The position numbers and the translations under genes were made by a program. The notes beneath the pieces were generated by a model, which did not search any database, was not told the origin of the DNA, and saw nothing but the letters and a program-made list of their open reading frames with translations. Shown piece after piece: positions 1 through 12,037 of a DNA stretch of 64,000 bases; positions within the stretch are counted from its first letter, which is position 1; the number at the start of each line of letters is the position of its first letter. Source of the stretch: Phymatolithon calcareum (taxonomy: Eukaryota > Rhodophyta > Florideophyceae > Hapalidiales); assembly GCA_977006965.1 (NCBI GenBank), contig OZ345376.1, positions 620,001 to 684,000 on the forward strand, in the 5' to 3' direction.

Positions 1-1366
1 ACAGTCCAGCAGTGCACTCCTTCTCCGCGCAGATGATCTCGCTCCCCGCTTGTATTTGACACGACGCCGAAGCAGCGAAAAATCGCCTCTTCTAATTCCG
101 CCGGTTGTATCAGTCGAATGTCAACAATGTCACCAACTTCGGCAAATCCAAAGTAGGGCCCCTTTCTGTTAGGATTATCAACGGCCATCCACCTCTCTGG
201 TCCATAGAACCAATCTCTTGAACTGACTATCGGCATAGTATGCACGCATTCTTGGGCACGATTAGAAGCGACTTGTTCCAGAACAAGGAGGCTCGTAGAA
301 AGCATTTCAGACCACACATTTGGTGAGGCAACGTCTGCTCTCGCGTACTCACTAGGCAAAATGAGACGCGCAGAAATCTTAGGCATGATGGCAGACTCTT
401 CTTTGTTGCCTCTAGCACCTGCATTAGACATATCAACGTGCTCAAATTTCTCTTGACCGCGGACCGCTAAATGATCAAGTAGATAGGGTTTGTACGTCTT
501 GTGCAAAGATGAATAGTGCGGCAAAATGTTCGAATTATTCCGCTGGTTTCTCACGAAGAAATTTCTTGTAGAACACCAATTTCGTGCGATGAGCTCAAAG
601 TAGATTTGGTCAATGCCTCGACGAAATTTCGCGCCGATTGGTACGCGTCTTTTGTAATCTGCGTGCTACCGTTCGTCATGATTAGCCCCCTTAGAACCCG
701 CCAATTACTTATCTTCAGAACACTGGAATGAAAAGACACGGAGGGCTGATCATCTGCTTCAGATACCTCATCTCTTTCGAGGAGATTGTAATAATCTGAA
801 ACAAGATCAGTTACGTCATCGGTAATTGCACTTTGGCACTCTCCGTTACGATCTTCTAAGCCGTCAGACGGTTCGGCACTCTACTGTTCCTCATACACAG
901 GCACGCATGGCTCGGGAATAGTTTCCGGTCCTACCGGTCCTGGATCGCGGGACATTAATTGTAGTCCGGATTTCAGTTCTATTTGTCCTCCTATTTCCGC
1001 GTCGTCATCAACGCAATCACCGGGATTATCATGCCAGCGTGAGCTATGAGCTAGATCTTCTTCGCAAACATCTGACCGATTTATACTCAGTCTGTGCCGG
1101 CTGCAGGGCGCACTGCTGGCCGTGGATTGTGCTTGCGCTGGTCACTGCTGCTGGATGTTACGGTCATCACAGCCCGTACTGTTTGTTAAAGGGACCTTGG
1201 TGCCATTACAGCGGGGAATTTCAAGCAAGCGGCTTCGATTGCGACTTTTTCGCGCTTTGTGTAGGCGCTCTGAGTCCATTGCTAGACAGTCTAAGTCAAA
1301 CAATGGGGTTAACTTAGAACGGCTACGTCCAAATGCCGTCATTCCGTCCATAGTCCGTGCGCACAT
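1..1366 (-). pseudogene. Decayed protein-coding gene of unknown family, running off the left edge
   Basis: A minus-strand reading frame starts at the ATG near 1366 (MCARTMDGM) and continues to about 551, interrupted only by a TGA at 1144-1142 and a TAG at 883-881. The open frame then shifts near 540 and stays open to base 1 (segments NILPHYSSLHKTY and YFGFAEVGDIVDIRL). The middle part is acidic, with runs of Asp and Glu around 960-1030; the distal part is mixed alpha/beta-like. I recognise no domain. The long open stretch after the shift, with natural amino-acid composition, argues for a once-real gene of more than 450 codons that now carries two stops and one frameshift. It could be an orphan transposon gene or a host pseudogene. 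The C-terminal end lies outside the window. Confidence 0.45.
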
Positions 1367-1497
1367 TGGAGAACATCAAGAAAATCAGGATATCACTCCA
1401 CAAGCACCGACTCACAGAGCTTTTCAACTCTCACTTTGCAACTTTTAGGTACATATGAAGTGAATAAGGGCTTTCTTTGATGTAAAAAGGATTACCT

Positions 1498-1800
1498 TCA
1501 AGGAGAAAATGTCATCAGCAGCTTCCACAAGCTTCTCATCAGATCTTTTTCACATTCTCCCAGCAGTGTATTAGAATCATATTCTGGCCACCTGGGTGGC
1601 CTCTTGGAAAATTTCCCTCCTCGGTGTCTAGACTGGGTATCTTCCTCTCCTCGTTCTCTTCCTCTCCTCTTGGGTGTCGAACCTGGGTTCTTTCCCCTAC
1701 TCTTCGATTGCCGACCAAGATCCACATCTTCACAACCTTTGAATTTTTCTGAGTGCCTCCTCGCTCCTCCCGCCTACTGACCGGTGTTATTTTCCGTTGC
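1498..1800. other. Pyrimidine-rich low-complexity tract
   Basis: The plus strand is strongly C/T-rich between about 1610 and 1700, with repeated TCTCCTC and TTCCTCTCCTC words. The short minus-strand open frames here read as Arg/Glu/Gly-rich low-complexity peptides and are better explained by the purine bias of that strand than by a gene. Confidence 0.4.
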
Positions 1801-1826
1801 ACAGCGGTGCATGAAAGTCACCGCTC

Positions 1827-2760
1827 ATGGACGAACTACAGCTATCTCCAGCAAAGTCTGACGATGGACAAGTAAAGGATGAGATGCGTCGTATGCAGGT
1901 CGCGTATTCCCTACTTGCAAGCCGATTGGATTCACTCAGTGCAAGTGTCACCAGTACGACTCGCTTGGCAATGACTCAAAGCGCATCAGCAATCGCGTCA
2001 AGCAATTCAGAATCGACGAAGACAAGAACAAGTCTTTTAATATTCGTGCGCCGGAATGTAATGAACATATTGCGGTCAGGGCATTCAGAATTTTCCCGCA
2101 ACATCCCGCATTCGCAGTTGTGCCCTGGAAATGGCGTAACCCAAGTTCTATTGAAGTCCATAGCTTCAGATGCTACGTTGGCCGAATTCCAGGTTCTGAT
2201 CTCTGCCCCCATGAACAGTACAATTTTTAACTGCGAAGCCTTCCCGTCTGAGTTCTATGCAATGTCTATTGAGACAGGAGCATGTGCTAGAGTTGATATT
2301 CTCTTCCCGTCATACTTTGACATCTGCGAGGCTCTGAAGATCTCGCAAATATCCGCGAAGATGGTATGTACAAGGAGAAAAGGAATTCATCTCGACAGAT
2401 ACGGGCACTGCAGATCATGGGATTCGATGCTCCTGACAGCGATAGCTCTTCGGTTCGAGAACGCCGCATAATTCTGGGGCGCAGTGATCCTGCAGGCAAC
2501 CACAACGGATTAGTACATGTTCTGCACCAGAAAACCATGTCATGGAGCGAGAACTCTTGGGACACTGCTTTTGAGAACCGTGTGGAAGATCTTTCCATTA
2601 TATTGCGGAGGACGGCATCATCACAGCCGCGCACAAGGAGGCCTTCCCCTCGAACAACTCTAATTAATATATCCCCTCCTCATACTAATGTTTTCAGAAT
2701 GACGTGGATGCGTAACCCTGATTCTGGATCGTATTCTAATGTCCCGGCACAGAGGTACCC
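1827..2760 (+). pseudogene. Decayed coding region, unknown family
   Basis: The frame begins with ATG at 1827 (MDELQLSPAKSDD) and gives a coiled-coil-like segment of about 45 residues (heptad-like LLASRLDSLSASVTS). Coding-like sequence then appears to move to a second frame (about 1965-2230; FNIRAPECNEHIAVRAF, then VVPWKWRNPSSIEVHSF), back to the first frame (about 2225-2370; FPSEFYAMSIETGACAR), and finally to a third frame (about 2355-2620; RERRIILGRSDPAGNHNG). Each stretch has ordinary protein composition, so I read this as one gene with at least three frameshifts rather than three overlapping genes. Introns could account for one of the switches. It is flanked by two other broken genes on the opposite strand. 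Function unknown. Confidence 0.35.
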
Positions 2761-3145
2761 GGATCCATCCGCACATTTTTCCCTGCGGTTGTACTCCGTC
2801 CTCGAGTTCTTATTACCTCTACTCGAGACATATTCTGTACATCTATCAACAATCGCTCTCTCAGTCAAGTACTAGTCTCAGCGCCAGATCCATCTTGAGA
2901 ACACCAAACGTTTCAATTGTTTACATAATCTACACAAATAAAGCTTTCCACATCCCCATTACTGAATCACCCTCCACTCCCAACGCATACAATCGTCTTC
3001 CGGGGCATTCCTTCCCTTGCCAAGCCAAGACATATCGAAATAATCGTCATTGTCAGTATCGACTCCGTTATCTGGATCAGTTAATTGCTGTGCACTGGAA
3101 CGCGCGCTGGTCTCCCTTTACAAGTTCTCTTTCTCTCGTCTCGCA

Positions 3146-4809
3146 TTAACATAGTCCTTGTAAGAAATCGAAAACTTCACATCTTTTTTTTTGCAGGCAT
3201 TTCTTTAACTGCTCTGGATCGCTTCGGCTACCCACAAAAACCGTCGCAAATTCGTCGTCCGGCTTCAGCACACGAAAGAAAATCAGGCCAAGGGCTTCTC
3301 TCTCCAGCCTAGACATAGCTTCTTTCAGGACTACCTTAATTAATCCACGCAGACCAATAGCAAATATGAGAACGGCACGGAGAGACTGCCCACTTGATAT
3401 GAAAACGACTTCGTTGTCGGTCGCCCTGTATGTCTCCAAAAATAATCTGGTCGCGGTTGTCAGCAGTGACAAGTTCTCCTTCACACTCCAGTACTCTTCC
3501 TGACCGCTGACTTCTGTCATAGTGGCTCGACGACGCCCCTGGGACTGCCCGTTCATGATTTTCTTTCTGTATCGAAGTGTCATAGAAAGACTTGGAAACT
3601 GCAGCGCCAAGTTCTCCATCGACTTTTGTTAGCATCATAGCCGTCTGTGTCCACTCTTGTGTCATCCACATCCCAAATTGTACCCTCCACAACTTCGGGC
3701 ACGGATAGTTCTTGTTCTGATATGGCCACGCCAAGCATGACATCTAGACCTTGTTGCTGACGTTCCTCCGGGGTACAGCTCGCCTAATTTTCGACGACAA
3801 ATAATAGCTCCTTGTACAAATGCGTTCTTGCGGCTCGCCTTCCATCACTCATCGCACGAAGAACAGCAGACTGTATTTCTTTCACGGAGACTTCACGCGC
3901 AGCACGAAGTAGATGGTCGACAGGGTGGATAGACTCCTTACGAGCCTTCTTCGACTTTTCGCGAGCCAGCGGAAGCTGATTAGTCAAGGACAGGACCTCT
4001 ACAACGCCAGACACATACCGTGTAGCTGCCGAGATGCCACCGAAAGAACAAAGCCACTCCGGTATTGGACGACCTCCAGTTCTCGGCTTAAATGTTGTCC
4101 TTCAAGCATTCATCATCATTGCGATAATGACCTTCGTACACAGCGATGACCAAACCAGACCAAGACTACTTCTGTGACGAATTTTCGGATCATTGAAGGC
4201 GAAGGAGAAGAATATCATCGCAAAACCAGATATTCCATCGACAAAAAGCGGCTTCGTGTCCTCCATCACCTCGGTTTCTTTCTCCGAGAGCCAGAGTTTC
4301 GCCCCTTCGTGGACCTGCGAAAACGCAAACACAGTGTAAAGCATGACCATTTGCATTACCGGTAGCCAGGCGTTATCCTTGACGGCCACGAGGTTCAGAT
4401 CTGGAACTTCATCTATTTCCGGAATTGCCCGCGTTCTCGAATCGGACTTCGAATGAGATGCCGCCGCTTTCCGGGCTGCAGTGCTGAAACTTCGGCTTGA
4501 CGGAGTTGTAAGGCGAGAGCTCTTTAATACCTCAATTGCGCCTAGGACATTTTGGAATCCAGAGTCGATTTTAGTCACCACCTCAGACTTCCATTTGTCA
4601 AGGCCTTGAAGAACTTGTAGCAAATCTCTGCTCACGAGGTGACGAGCGGTTTCTCTTTCTTCCGTTACATCCCGCCTTGCTAAATTTTCCGTGTTCCGCA
4701 TGGTATGACGGTTCGTAGCGACTCCACTGACTCGCGCACCTCCGCTTTTTTGCCGCTTCAACTCATTGGCGTAAGTGATGGTGGTGGTTTTTGCGCGCAG
4801 TTTAGACAT
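3146..4809 (-). pseudogene. Decayed coding region with in-frame stops and two frameshifts
   Basis: From ATG 4809 (MSKLRAKTTTITYANEL) the frame reads 235 residues to a TGA at 4104-4102. It continues in the same frame for about 105 codons to a TAG near 3786, and again in the same frame to about 3600. Coding-like sequence then switches to a second frame (DGELGAAVSKSFYDTS) and a third (SLRAVLIFAIGLRGLIKVV, ending DFLQGLC at 3146). The N-terminal third is basic and helical, the middle has a hydrophobic stretch (SGFAMIFFSFAF), and the end has amphipathic helices. Two read-in-phase stops followed by continuing coding-like sequence are strong signs of a pseudogene of about 550 codons. I recognise no family. 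Translational readthrough is an alternative but unlikely given the later frameshifts. Confidence 0.45.
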
Positions 4810-6257
4810 ATGGGGAAGAGTGCGATGGAAGAGAGATCAATACGTGCTCAATGAGAGGAGGAAAGGAATAGGAAAGGATGTTTTGTGTTCAGCGCTTCTC
4901 TTCTGCGTGTGGTCTCGGCATCTAGGAGCACGGCAGCGTGCTGAATGGGACAGCTAGAGTCTGCATGAAATGAGCTCGACAGCGATCTATCGCTGTATGA
5001 TATGATGTATGTTGCGCTCTGTGTATGCTTCCAGCAAGCGTTCCGAAGAGGTCCAATTGGACTATTTTCATGCATGCGCACGCCTCGTGTGTCCTTCTGT
5101 CATAATCAATGTACTCTAAAAATACTTTCACTGCTTCACAAATATGATTCATTTTTTACTTGTAGGTTGCTATATTACATTAAAAAAGGGAATCTAGTGC
5201 TTTCTCAATCTGCATACTTTCATCATACTTTAAAAATTCCCAAGTTTCCACTATCTCATCCTTGAAGACCTAGATCCTGCGCCACAGGTCGACTACGCAA
5301 GACTCCACACTTCAGTGCATTCAAAAAACCTTTGTACTGAAGCGGTTGCCAACCCCTAAGCTGCAACTGCAGACTACCCTATGTGAGTACTGAATCGGGC
5401 TCGTTATCCGGGGTCATCGGATGCGATGTTCGGGAATTCATATGCTATCATCATCACAACGGCCGTTTAATCTCAAGAAAGGACATCTTCGTTTTTCTTT
5501 ATTCGTAGGGCGAATCCAGTCGAAACGAAAGAGAGTCATCTGAATGTATTTTTTTCTTTTCAACTTTCCATCTTGGTTAAAGGTCTCCTGCCATATTGAT
5601 AATACTCCGGCCAAAACGTGCTCTATGTGCAGGGGTCGGTTAAAATGGATTGACATTGCAATGAATTGCAATCCTCAATAGAAATCGAAGATTGGGCCAT
5701 TCTGCAGCATTGCAAGTTGCATTGCGCCATCTTTTGTGATTTCAATACCGATTGCTGAAGTGGATACACAAATTTAAGTACCCTAACTACGTACCAGTCG
5801 TGCGGCAGCTGCCCACGAATCGTCGACATCCCGGGAACAGTACATGTAAGGCATACTCTCATTGACTATACCGTGCTGGCTATTTCCTTAAAACGTCACT
5901 GTCGACTCCACGTGATAACAGCATATGACAGGCAAACCCTTATCAGATTGTACCTTGCTGGCTGCTCATTTGCAACCTGGCAGCATAACACTTCATATTC
6001 TATGTGCGCTTATACCCTAGTGCGGTACTTATGCGATTACACCAGATGCAAAGCAAACCCTTTCGTGTTGTACCTTTCTGGCCATTCTTCTGCAACCTCG
6101 CACCACAATACTTTTATGTTCTAAGCGCGCTTGTACGACTGTACTGTTTTTATATGAATGAAGAGATTCTCAAATCTTTTGTCTGCTCTCCCATCTATCC
6201 AATAACGTTCTACCATGCAAGATCCATCCCCGAAGGAAGTTGCAGTCGCTCGCTCTC
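4810..6257. other. Non-coding stretch, no gene seen
   Basis: Only short overlapping open frames without recognisable domains are present. Short CATTGCAAT/ATTGCAA words occur at 5650-5730 and again, inverted and imperfect, near 8220-8310 on the other side of the hAT relic. They could be eroded transposon ends, but I could not define terminal repeats or an 8-bp target duplication. Confidence 0.3.
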
Positions 6258-8074
6258 ATGTCCTTCGTCGGCAAGGAGAAGCGCAAAATCACCGACATCT
6301 CTACCGGTCGACAAGTCGAGAAAGTGTACGTGCAGTACCAATGCCCCAAACCTTCCTGCGCGCTATCTGTCGTTTCGCTTATCGACAAGACGGGTTTCAA
6401 CAACCCGTACGGGCATCTCAAGCGTTGTTATGATAAAGGTCAGACCTCCGAGAAGCAGGAAATAACGCTCAATCGAATGTACCAAGAAGCACTATCGACG
6501 GCACAAGAGAAGGGCGGAACCATCAAATCTCATTTCGCATCTCGATCGCTTTTCGAGTACGAAAAAACGGTCTACGCGTATCTTCGTATGATCATCATGA
6601 AAAGTCTACCTCTTTATTATGTTGACGATGCCGAAGTTCGGAGGTTCTCTCGTTTTTCGGTTGCTTTGTGCTGTAAGACTGTGATTGGGATCATCTTAGA
6701 GCTAGTTGAGCTCGTCGAAAATCGCATTGCATTTGAGATGGAGGGAACAATTGGAGCTATTTTGCATGACGGCTGGTCCTGCGGCAATGTGTGCACTATG
6801 TCTCAGCGATTGCTTCCTATTGCACTACTAGTACTACTGCTCGCTTGAACTCCGGTGTAACAGTGCAACACACGCCACGTCTTGCAATGTTGGGTCTATC
6901 CCCTTTCGGGAAAGTTGATGATGTGGATTCCACCAATCGCGACTCTGTAGAAGAAGCAACGCGATTAAATGCTGAGGCGCATTTGCACTATTTCCGAACT
7001 ATTCTCCAGTTCTTTGGGCAGAATTTTGATGACTGGTGTGTTTGCTTTGTGGCCGATAACACAAGTACGAATCGGAGGCTAGCGCGGATGAGTGGGAAAC
7101 CTCATGTTAGATGTAACAGCCACAAGCTGAATTTGGAAGTGAACCGCATGTTGGATACACATACTGATTTGTATAACACTGTAGAGTCAGTGCACGGTAC
7201 TATGAGATCCGCCGCACAACTCAAGAATGCAGCGATCCTTCGAAACTTGACCGAATGAAGGCCGATAATGCACAACCAAACGCGATGGTCTGGGAAAGTG
7301 TAAATGTTGCGCAGATTTTTGCAAATTCGGGACGAACTTTCCGCAGTAAGCGAGAGCGCTGATGGCAACCTATGTGTCGACACTTCCATCGGCTTCGAAG
7401 GTAAGGTCGAGCGGTATAACAAGATGCTGTCCGAAATTGATGTTGTAACGAAATCCTTGCAAATTCGCGGTCAAACATTGTCGTCATGTCGCCAAGATTT
7501 GGATGTCCTCATAGAAATAGTTGCCGCTGAGAGAAGCAAAAGGGGCTCTGTCTTTTACCAGTGCAAACTCGGGACGAACTACATAGCACAGAGTGCAGCG
7601 GCGATGGTGCCTGATCCGCTGTTCGAGTCTGGCGTGCTGAAGATTCAACGAGGTCGCTCCAATGATCTTTCCGAAGAAGAAAGGGACGCAGTGTCAACTC
7701 TGAAAGCTAAGTCGATGAACGAAATTGTTACTCGTGTGCGAGAAGACTTGTCGACGGAGACCCCCTCCATGGTACAGCGTCTTGCTAAGCGCCGTAAAAC
7801 GGGAGGACTGAAGGAAGACTATGTCAACTGTGATTTTATCATGGGTTCGGTTGCAGAGGTAGAGAACCTCTGGAGTATTGCGAAATACGTTCTAAACGAG
7901 AACAGACGGAGGATGACTCCTCAACTGTTCGAAGCGCTAGTGTTCTTGAAAGTTAACAACCGCTTTTGGGACGTGGAGCTGGTATGCAAAGCTATCACCG
8001 GGAATCGTTCGGAAAATGCGAAAGCGCGCATGAGAGACCATGAAATTAACGTAGAAAAGTCGTATAGTGTTTAA
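6258..8074 (+). pseudogene. hAT-superfamily transposase relic
   Basis: Likely start ATG 6258 (MSFVGKEKRK; an upstream ATG at 6240 is in the same frame). Residues 25-60 hold a BED-like zinc finger with Cys-x4-Cys and His-x3-Cys spacing (YQCPKPSCA, then YGHLKRC). The RNase-H-like core follows: ILHDGWSCGN, then after a one-base shift near 6795 HYVSAIASY, then FVADNTSTNRRLARMSG and RCNSHKLNLEVNRM, which match the hAT pattern around the second catalytic Asp and the adjoining His-rich helix. The second frame continues past an in-frame TGA (7256-7258) and TAA (7301-7303) into the C-terminal dimerisation region (VENLWSIAKYVL, then RRRMTPQLFEALVFLK). All parts are in the right order. The frameshift and two stops mean it cannot give a normal transposase; it would be a source of excision only in trans. 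Confidence 0.85.
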
Positions 8075-10062
8075 TGGGAGTGCTTTGTGTCTTGTAGTTT
8101 GGCTTTGTAGTGCCGTGAATGTGTGGCTGTTTCTCTTGTAATGTTTTTTCTTCACATGACCATTAAACGATATTCATCGCCCGAGATCATTACAATTAGG
8201 ATTTCTACGACTGTCAGTAATGCAATTCGCATTGCATCGCCGTGTGAGACGCCCTCCGCATTGGGTATTGTATCTTTTTCTCCAATCGCTTGCAATAGCA
8301 TTGTTCCGATCCCTGTCTATGTGATACAAGATACGTGTGATTCAATTGAATTCTTTCGCTGTGCATTGTAGTTCGGTGAAGGTCTAACATCTTTCCCCCT
8401 GTATTTTACTGCATGTGCATTCTCCGCGATTTCCATATATGTGAAAAGCACACCATGTTATCAGAGCATGTCGCTCTTCCAGCTTCTCGTTTTAAGTGGC
8501 TCACGTACGTCTCAACTATATTTTCACACTTTTGAGACTACTACAGCATATTTGACCGAAGTCGTGGCTGGGTCCTTACTTCGTTTGTATGCTTTGTCTC
8601 TTCGCCTAGCATTTAGCGACAAGTCATCCCCTCGATATCAATATCACACGTCCGCCAAGCTCCTACATACGCTTGCGACGACTGATGTGAATTCCTTTAG
8701 CCCTAAAGCAGGTCTATTCTTACCAGCAGTATAATGTCGTTATTGCTTTAGATTCCCTGACAAATTGATGTAAACATTATCTTTCGCCACAGCATCTTTT
8801 GTAGCCTGTAAATTCTATCAAGCTCTCTCGAAGTGGCTCGAAGAAAGATTTTTGGCTCTTCTATGTGGCACAGGGAGCTCCTCCTTGCAGTTTTAGGCTC
8901 CAGATGCAATAGCTCACCAGGTCGATGGTCGAGGTTTGCAAAACGCGTCTGCAGAAATAGCCAAGTCTCAGCCGTGCGACAGAAGGCTTAGAATAAATTT
9001 GACAACGAGTTACGAAGTCGCGAATTGAACTCCAGTTTGTTAAGTCTCTCTTTCCCAGCGTTCAAAGTCCTGAGCTACAAGCTCATACAGCTGCTGTCCT
9101 CTTGCATGCAGAGCATCTTGTCAAATGCCACATCATATCACAGAACAGCAGTTTGTTAAGTCTTAATTGTCCAACTTGACATCCGCTAATTTTGCAGCTC
9201 ATACGCTGCACCGCCGCTTGACGACACTGCAGTATGACACCTATTTTTCTCCCCTACAGTAGTGATAAACATTACGCGCAGGAGTAGATTTTCAAAAAAA
9301 TATTACATTCCAAAATATAATCTAAAATTAGCTTCTGAGCGACAAATATGTAGCTAGCTACTAGCTATATATGACTCGTGCTGCCTGTAACGGAAGACGT
9401 GACGACGGTGTCGACACCCGTGCCTCGACTACCTAACCGAACAAGCCCAACTCAGTCTCACGGTAATCAGCTGGAAGCCATTCTCGGTGCACAGAGACGC
9501 GCGGGAGTTGCATCAGAACCTTGTTTAGGGGGATGGCACAGGACTGTGTGGTCTACGTTTGCTTCGCATTGGAGCGCTTTCTACAGGGACAGAACTGCCG
9601 CGCGGTGGGGCGAGAGGTAACTCAACAAATATCAGCTGCTCGCGCTGCATATACGTTTGCCGCCATATTCAAGGGGGAATCGGCAGGGAGAACAAGTGTT
9701 CTTGGTACTTTCTTTGTTCAGAGCGTATGGTGCCTGGTTGAAGTTTTCAATTGGCAAAAAACTTCTTGTGCTTACGCTTTGGCGCTACGGCACTTCCTTT
9801 TTCGCGAAAGTGCAATTACCTGCGCGGTCCAGAAATGTCTACATCTTCCTCCACTGGTTCAGCTCAGTATCCTTTGAAAGAAAAGCTAGAACCTGAATTG
9901 ACGCCCATTTCAAAGCTGCATTGGCACCCATTGCCATATGTTTCGCCTAAATGCAAAGCAAATTCAGGCCTAACAAACATGATTTGAGCTTCACGACTGT
10001 AAGCTGTCGCTTCACCTTCATGCTGGAATGTCCGCCTACAGTCCTTACATTTGAAAGTGGGC
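8075..10062. other. Intergenic stretch without recognisable genes
   Basis: Several open frames of 60-120 codons overlap between 8440 and 9990 on the plus strand, but none shows a domain, a consistent frame or gene-like composition. The AT-rich patch at 9290-9370 contains TAGCTAGCTACTAGC-type self-complementary words. Confidence 0.3.
9033..9163. repeat. 15-bp direct repeats bracketing about 100 bp
   Basis: The 15-mer CAGTTTGTTAAGTCT occurs at 9033-9047 and again at 9149-9163. The 101-bp segment between them, plus one repeat copy, has the form of a very short insertion with a target-site duplication typical of target-primed retroposition, but I see no internal promoter or tail. Confidence 0.35.
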
Positions 10063-10261
10063 TCACGAGGTACACACTGTAATCTTTAAGAAAATCAATA
10101 TATGCCCAACTTTAACTCTGACGTATGGTCCATTGCCACAAGGTTGACAAGCACCGAATCTGGCGGGCCTCAGCGTGTTCTTGTAGTATACTGCCTTCTT
10201 AATAGAGGAACCGGCGCGATTCTGCATTACATGTTTGGAAAATAAACAGTCAGAGCATCTT

Positions 10262-11257
10262 TCAACTATCTCTGAAGAGAGCGGTATATTTCTGCTGTAG
10301 AAAACACAAGTTGAGTTGAGTCGCTTTAGCACGTAAGATTGTGAGTAATTCCCAACACTGTTGGGCGGTTCTGAGGCAGGCCAATTTAAGTACTGCACAG
10401 AAAAAGAAGCAACGTAGAAGGCACAAGGAAGTGTACTCAGATCTGATTGCATTTCTTTCTGGCACCACATCTTCGATCACCGGCCGTCTGTATGCGTCAA
10501 AGAATTCGCCCCCGGAGACGTTGAGTGGTTCCAGGTACTGTGTGGTGGCGTATATCCGGAGCAGCGCAGTCGCCCTGAGCACAACTACGAATGTAATGAC
10601 AGTCACAAAAGACGCTACGGCGACGCGCGCGGAAAGCCAAACCGGAATGCCCAGCTCTACTCTGCGGGGAGCTTCAACATGGTGATGTGATGCTAGGCGG
10701 AAAACAGCAACAGAGCATTGGCGGAAAAAGAGTGTTGTTCATGCTCGTCAGCAAGTGGAAAAGGAGGAAATCAATTGCGATTTGAGGCATCGGTGATGAA
10801 GGGACATGCTGCAGACTTACCGTACAAAATGGTTGTGCGCACGCAAAGTAACTATTTTCTGGCAAATGCATAGCGCAGGAAGGGCTATAAGGCCACGGAA
10901 AGGCCGAAATTACCTGCACCGGTACATAATGTAGCGGAGGAAACGCGTCGTCATTGAATATCCGGGGGAAACGAAACAGAACATGAGATCAGCTCATGTT
11001 CTGTCGCACGATCATCATGTTTTCGGAGGAAGAGGCAAATTGGAGTGCATGTACCCCGGCGTCTGCATCACGCGGATAGGAACGGCATGCACGGATGGTT
11101 GGGCGAAGCAGATGGGGAAGGATGTAAATGGGGGATTTTTCATTGCGGGAGGTTTTTTAACCAAGTGGTCGAAGTCAGAGCCAATCATTGTCGTCCAGAA
11201 CTTGCCTGACTCCATTTCATAATTGTAATTGGTTAAGAGGAACAAACGCAAATTCAA
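10262..11257 (-). pseudogene. Membrane-protein-like gene family, copy 3 (one intron)
   Basis: Read on the minus strand, exon 1 runs from about 11257 to 10821 and ends TTTTGTACG directly before a GTAAGT donor at 10820. The candidate acceptor (GCCTAG) ends at 10693, giving an intron of about 128 nt. Exon 2 then reads a long frame to 10262 with a clear hydrophobic helix (VASFVTVITFVVVL) after a short N-terminal piece and a second hydrophobic stretch (CLLRCFFFCAVLKLA). The exon-1 end, the donor and the sequence inside the intron (CTCGTCAGCAAG on the plus strand) are shared with copies at 16.5-18.6 kb and 27.1-29.2 kb. Exon 1 changes frame at least once, so the whole is probably broken, although exon 2 is open. 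Function unknown; an integral membrane protein is the most that can be inferred. Confidence 0.45.
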
Positions 11258-11604
11258 AACTGACAGTGCTCAGCTGTGATTGCCCTCGAGGGTAGCGAAC
11301 TGTTGCTGCCGCAGGCGATTTCGAACGTTTGTTATTGACAATTTTTCATCTGGTTCCATTTAAACTGCTTGCTCTGGCGTTGAAATTAAGGAGAAAGGTT
11401 GTCCTACACTTTCGGGATTTCTTCTTTCGCTACGAGGGATCAAATCTTGATCCGTCGATACAACGCTAAGGATCAATTGCATTCATCGCAAAGTTGCGCA
11501 TTCGACATTTACTTCTTGAAAATAAACAGCATCGAAACAAGAGTAAACAAGCAGGGGCAGCACCTTTTGTGCCGCCTTTACGACCATTGTTTGTACAGCC
11601 ATTC

Positions 11605-12037
11605 TCAACCTTGTCGCTTTGACTCGTTGACGAGGAAGCGAAAGTGTTTTGCTCCTGCATTCTTCATGCATGTCTCTTCCGCATGACCGTGCTCATGAAC
11701 GTTCTTTGACTCTGAATAACAATGTTCGAATAGACCAAAGTGGTCAGAGCTGTCATGAGCATGTTGGTTGACTTCGAAGCACTTGTTGTGGACTTGCAAA
11801 CGGTCTCCTGTACGTGACGGACTATTTGCATGAGTAGGTACCAGAAGTTGCATCACTATATCCGATTGCTTTCAGAGCATGATCACTATGATGGTTAGTA
11901 TGAAAATGAGCTTGTTCAGAAGCGCCGTAGACATGAGCAGCAAACTCGATTGTAGAATCTGCACTGCCTGCTCCATTGCTCGCAGACGGCTTGTGGTCGA
12001 GGTGCGCATGTACAAGCGCAGGAGCTGTGCTCTTCAT
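11605..12037 (-). pseudogene. Histidine-rich coding region with a frameshift
   Basis: From ATG 12037 (MKSTAPALVHAHLDHK) the frame gives 71 residues. A second frame overlapping at 11856-11822 continues the same style of sequence for about 80 residues. His residues are frequent and spaced by one to three residues (HFHTNHHSDHA; QHAHDSSDH; VHEHGHAEE), interleaved with Asp, Glu and Ser. Such stretches are known from metal-binding loops of zinc transporters and from metal-buffering proteins; assigning either here is inference, because no membrane segments accompany them. The switch of frame with retained His-rich character suggests a single gene broken by an indel near 11850. Confidence 0.35.

Noticed and set aside
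1539-1802. Arg/Glu-rich minus-strand frames at 1.5-1.8 kb
   Set aside because: Low-complexity translation of a pyrimidine-rich tract, overlapping in two frames, with no domain.
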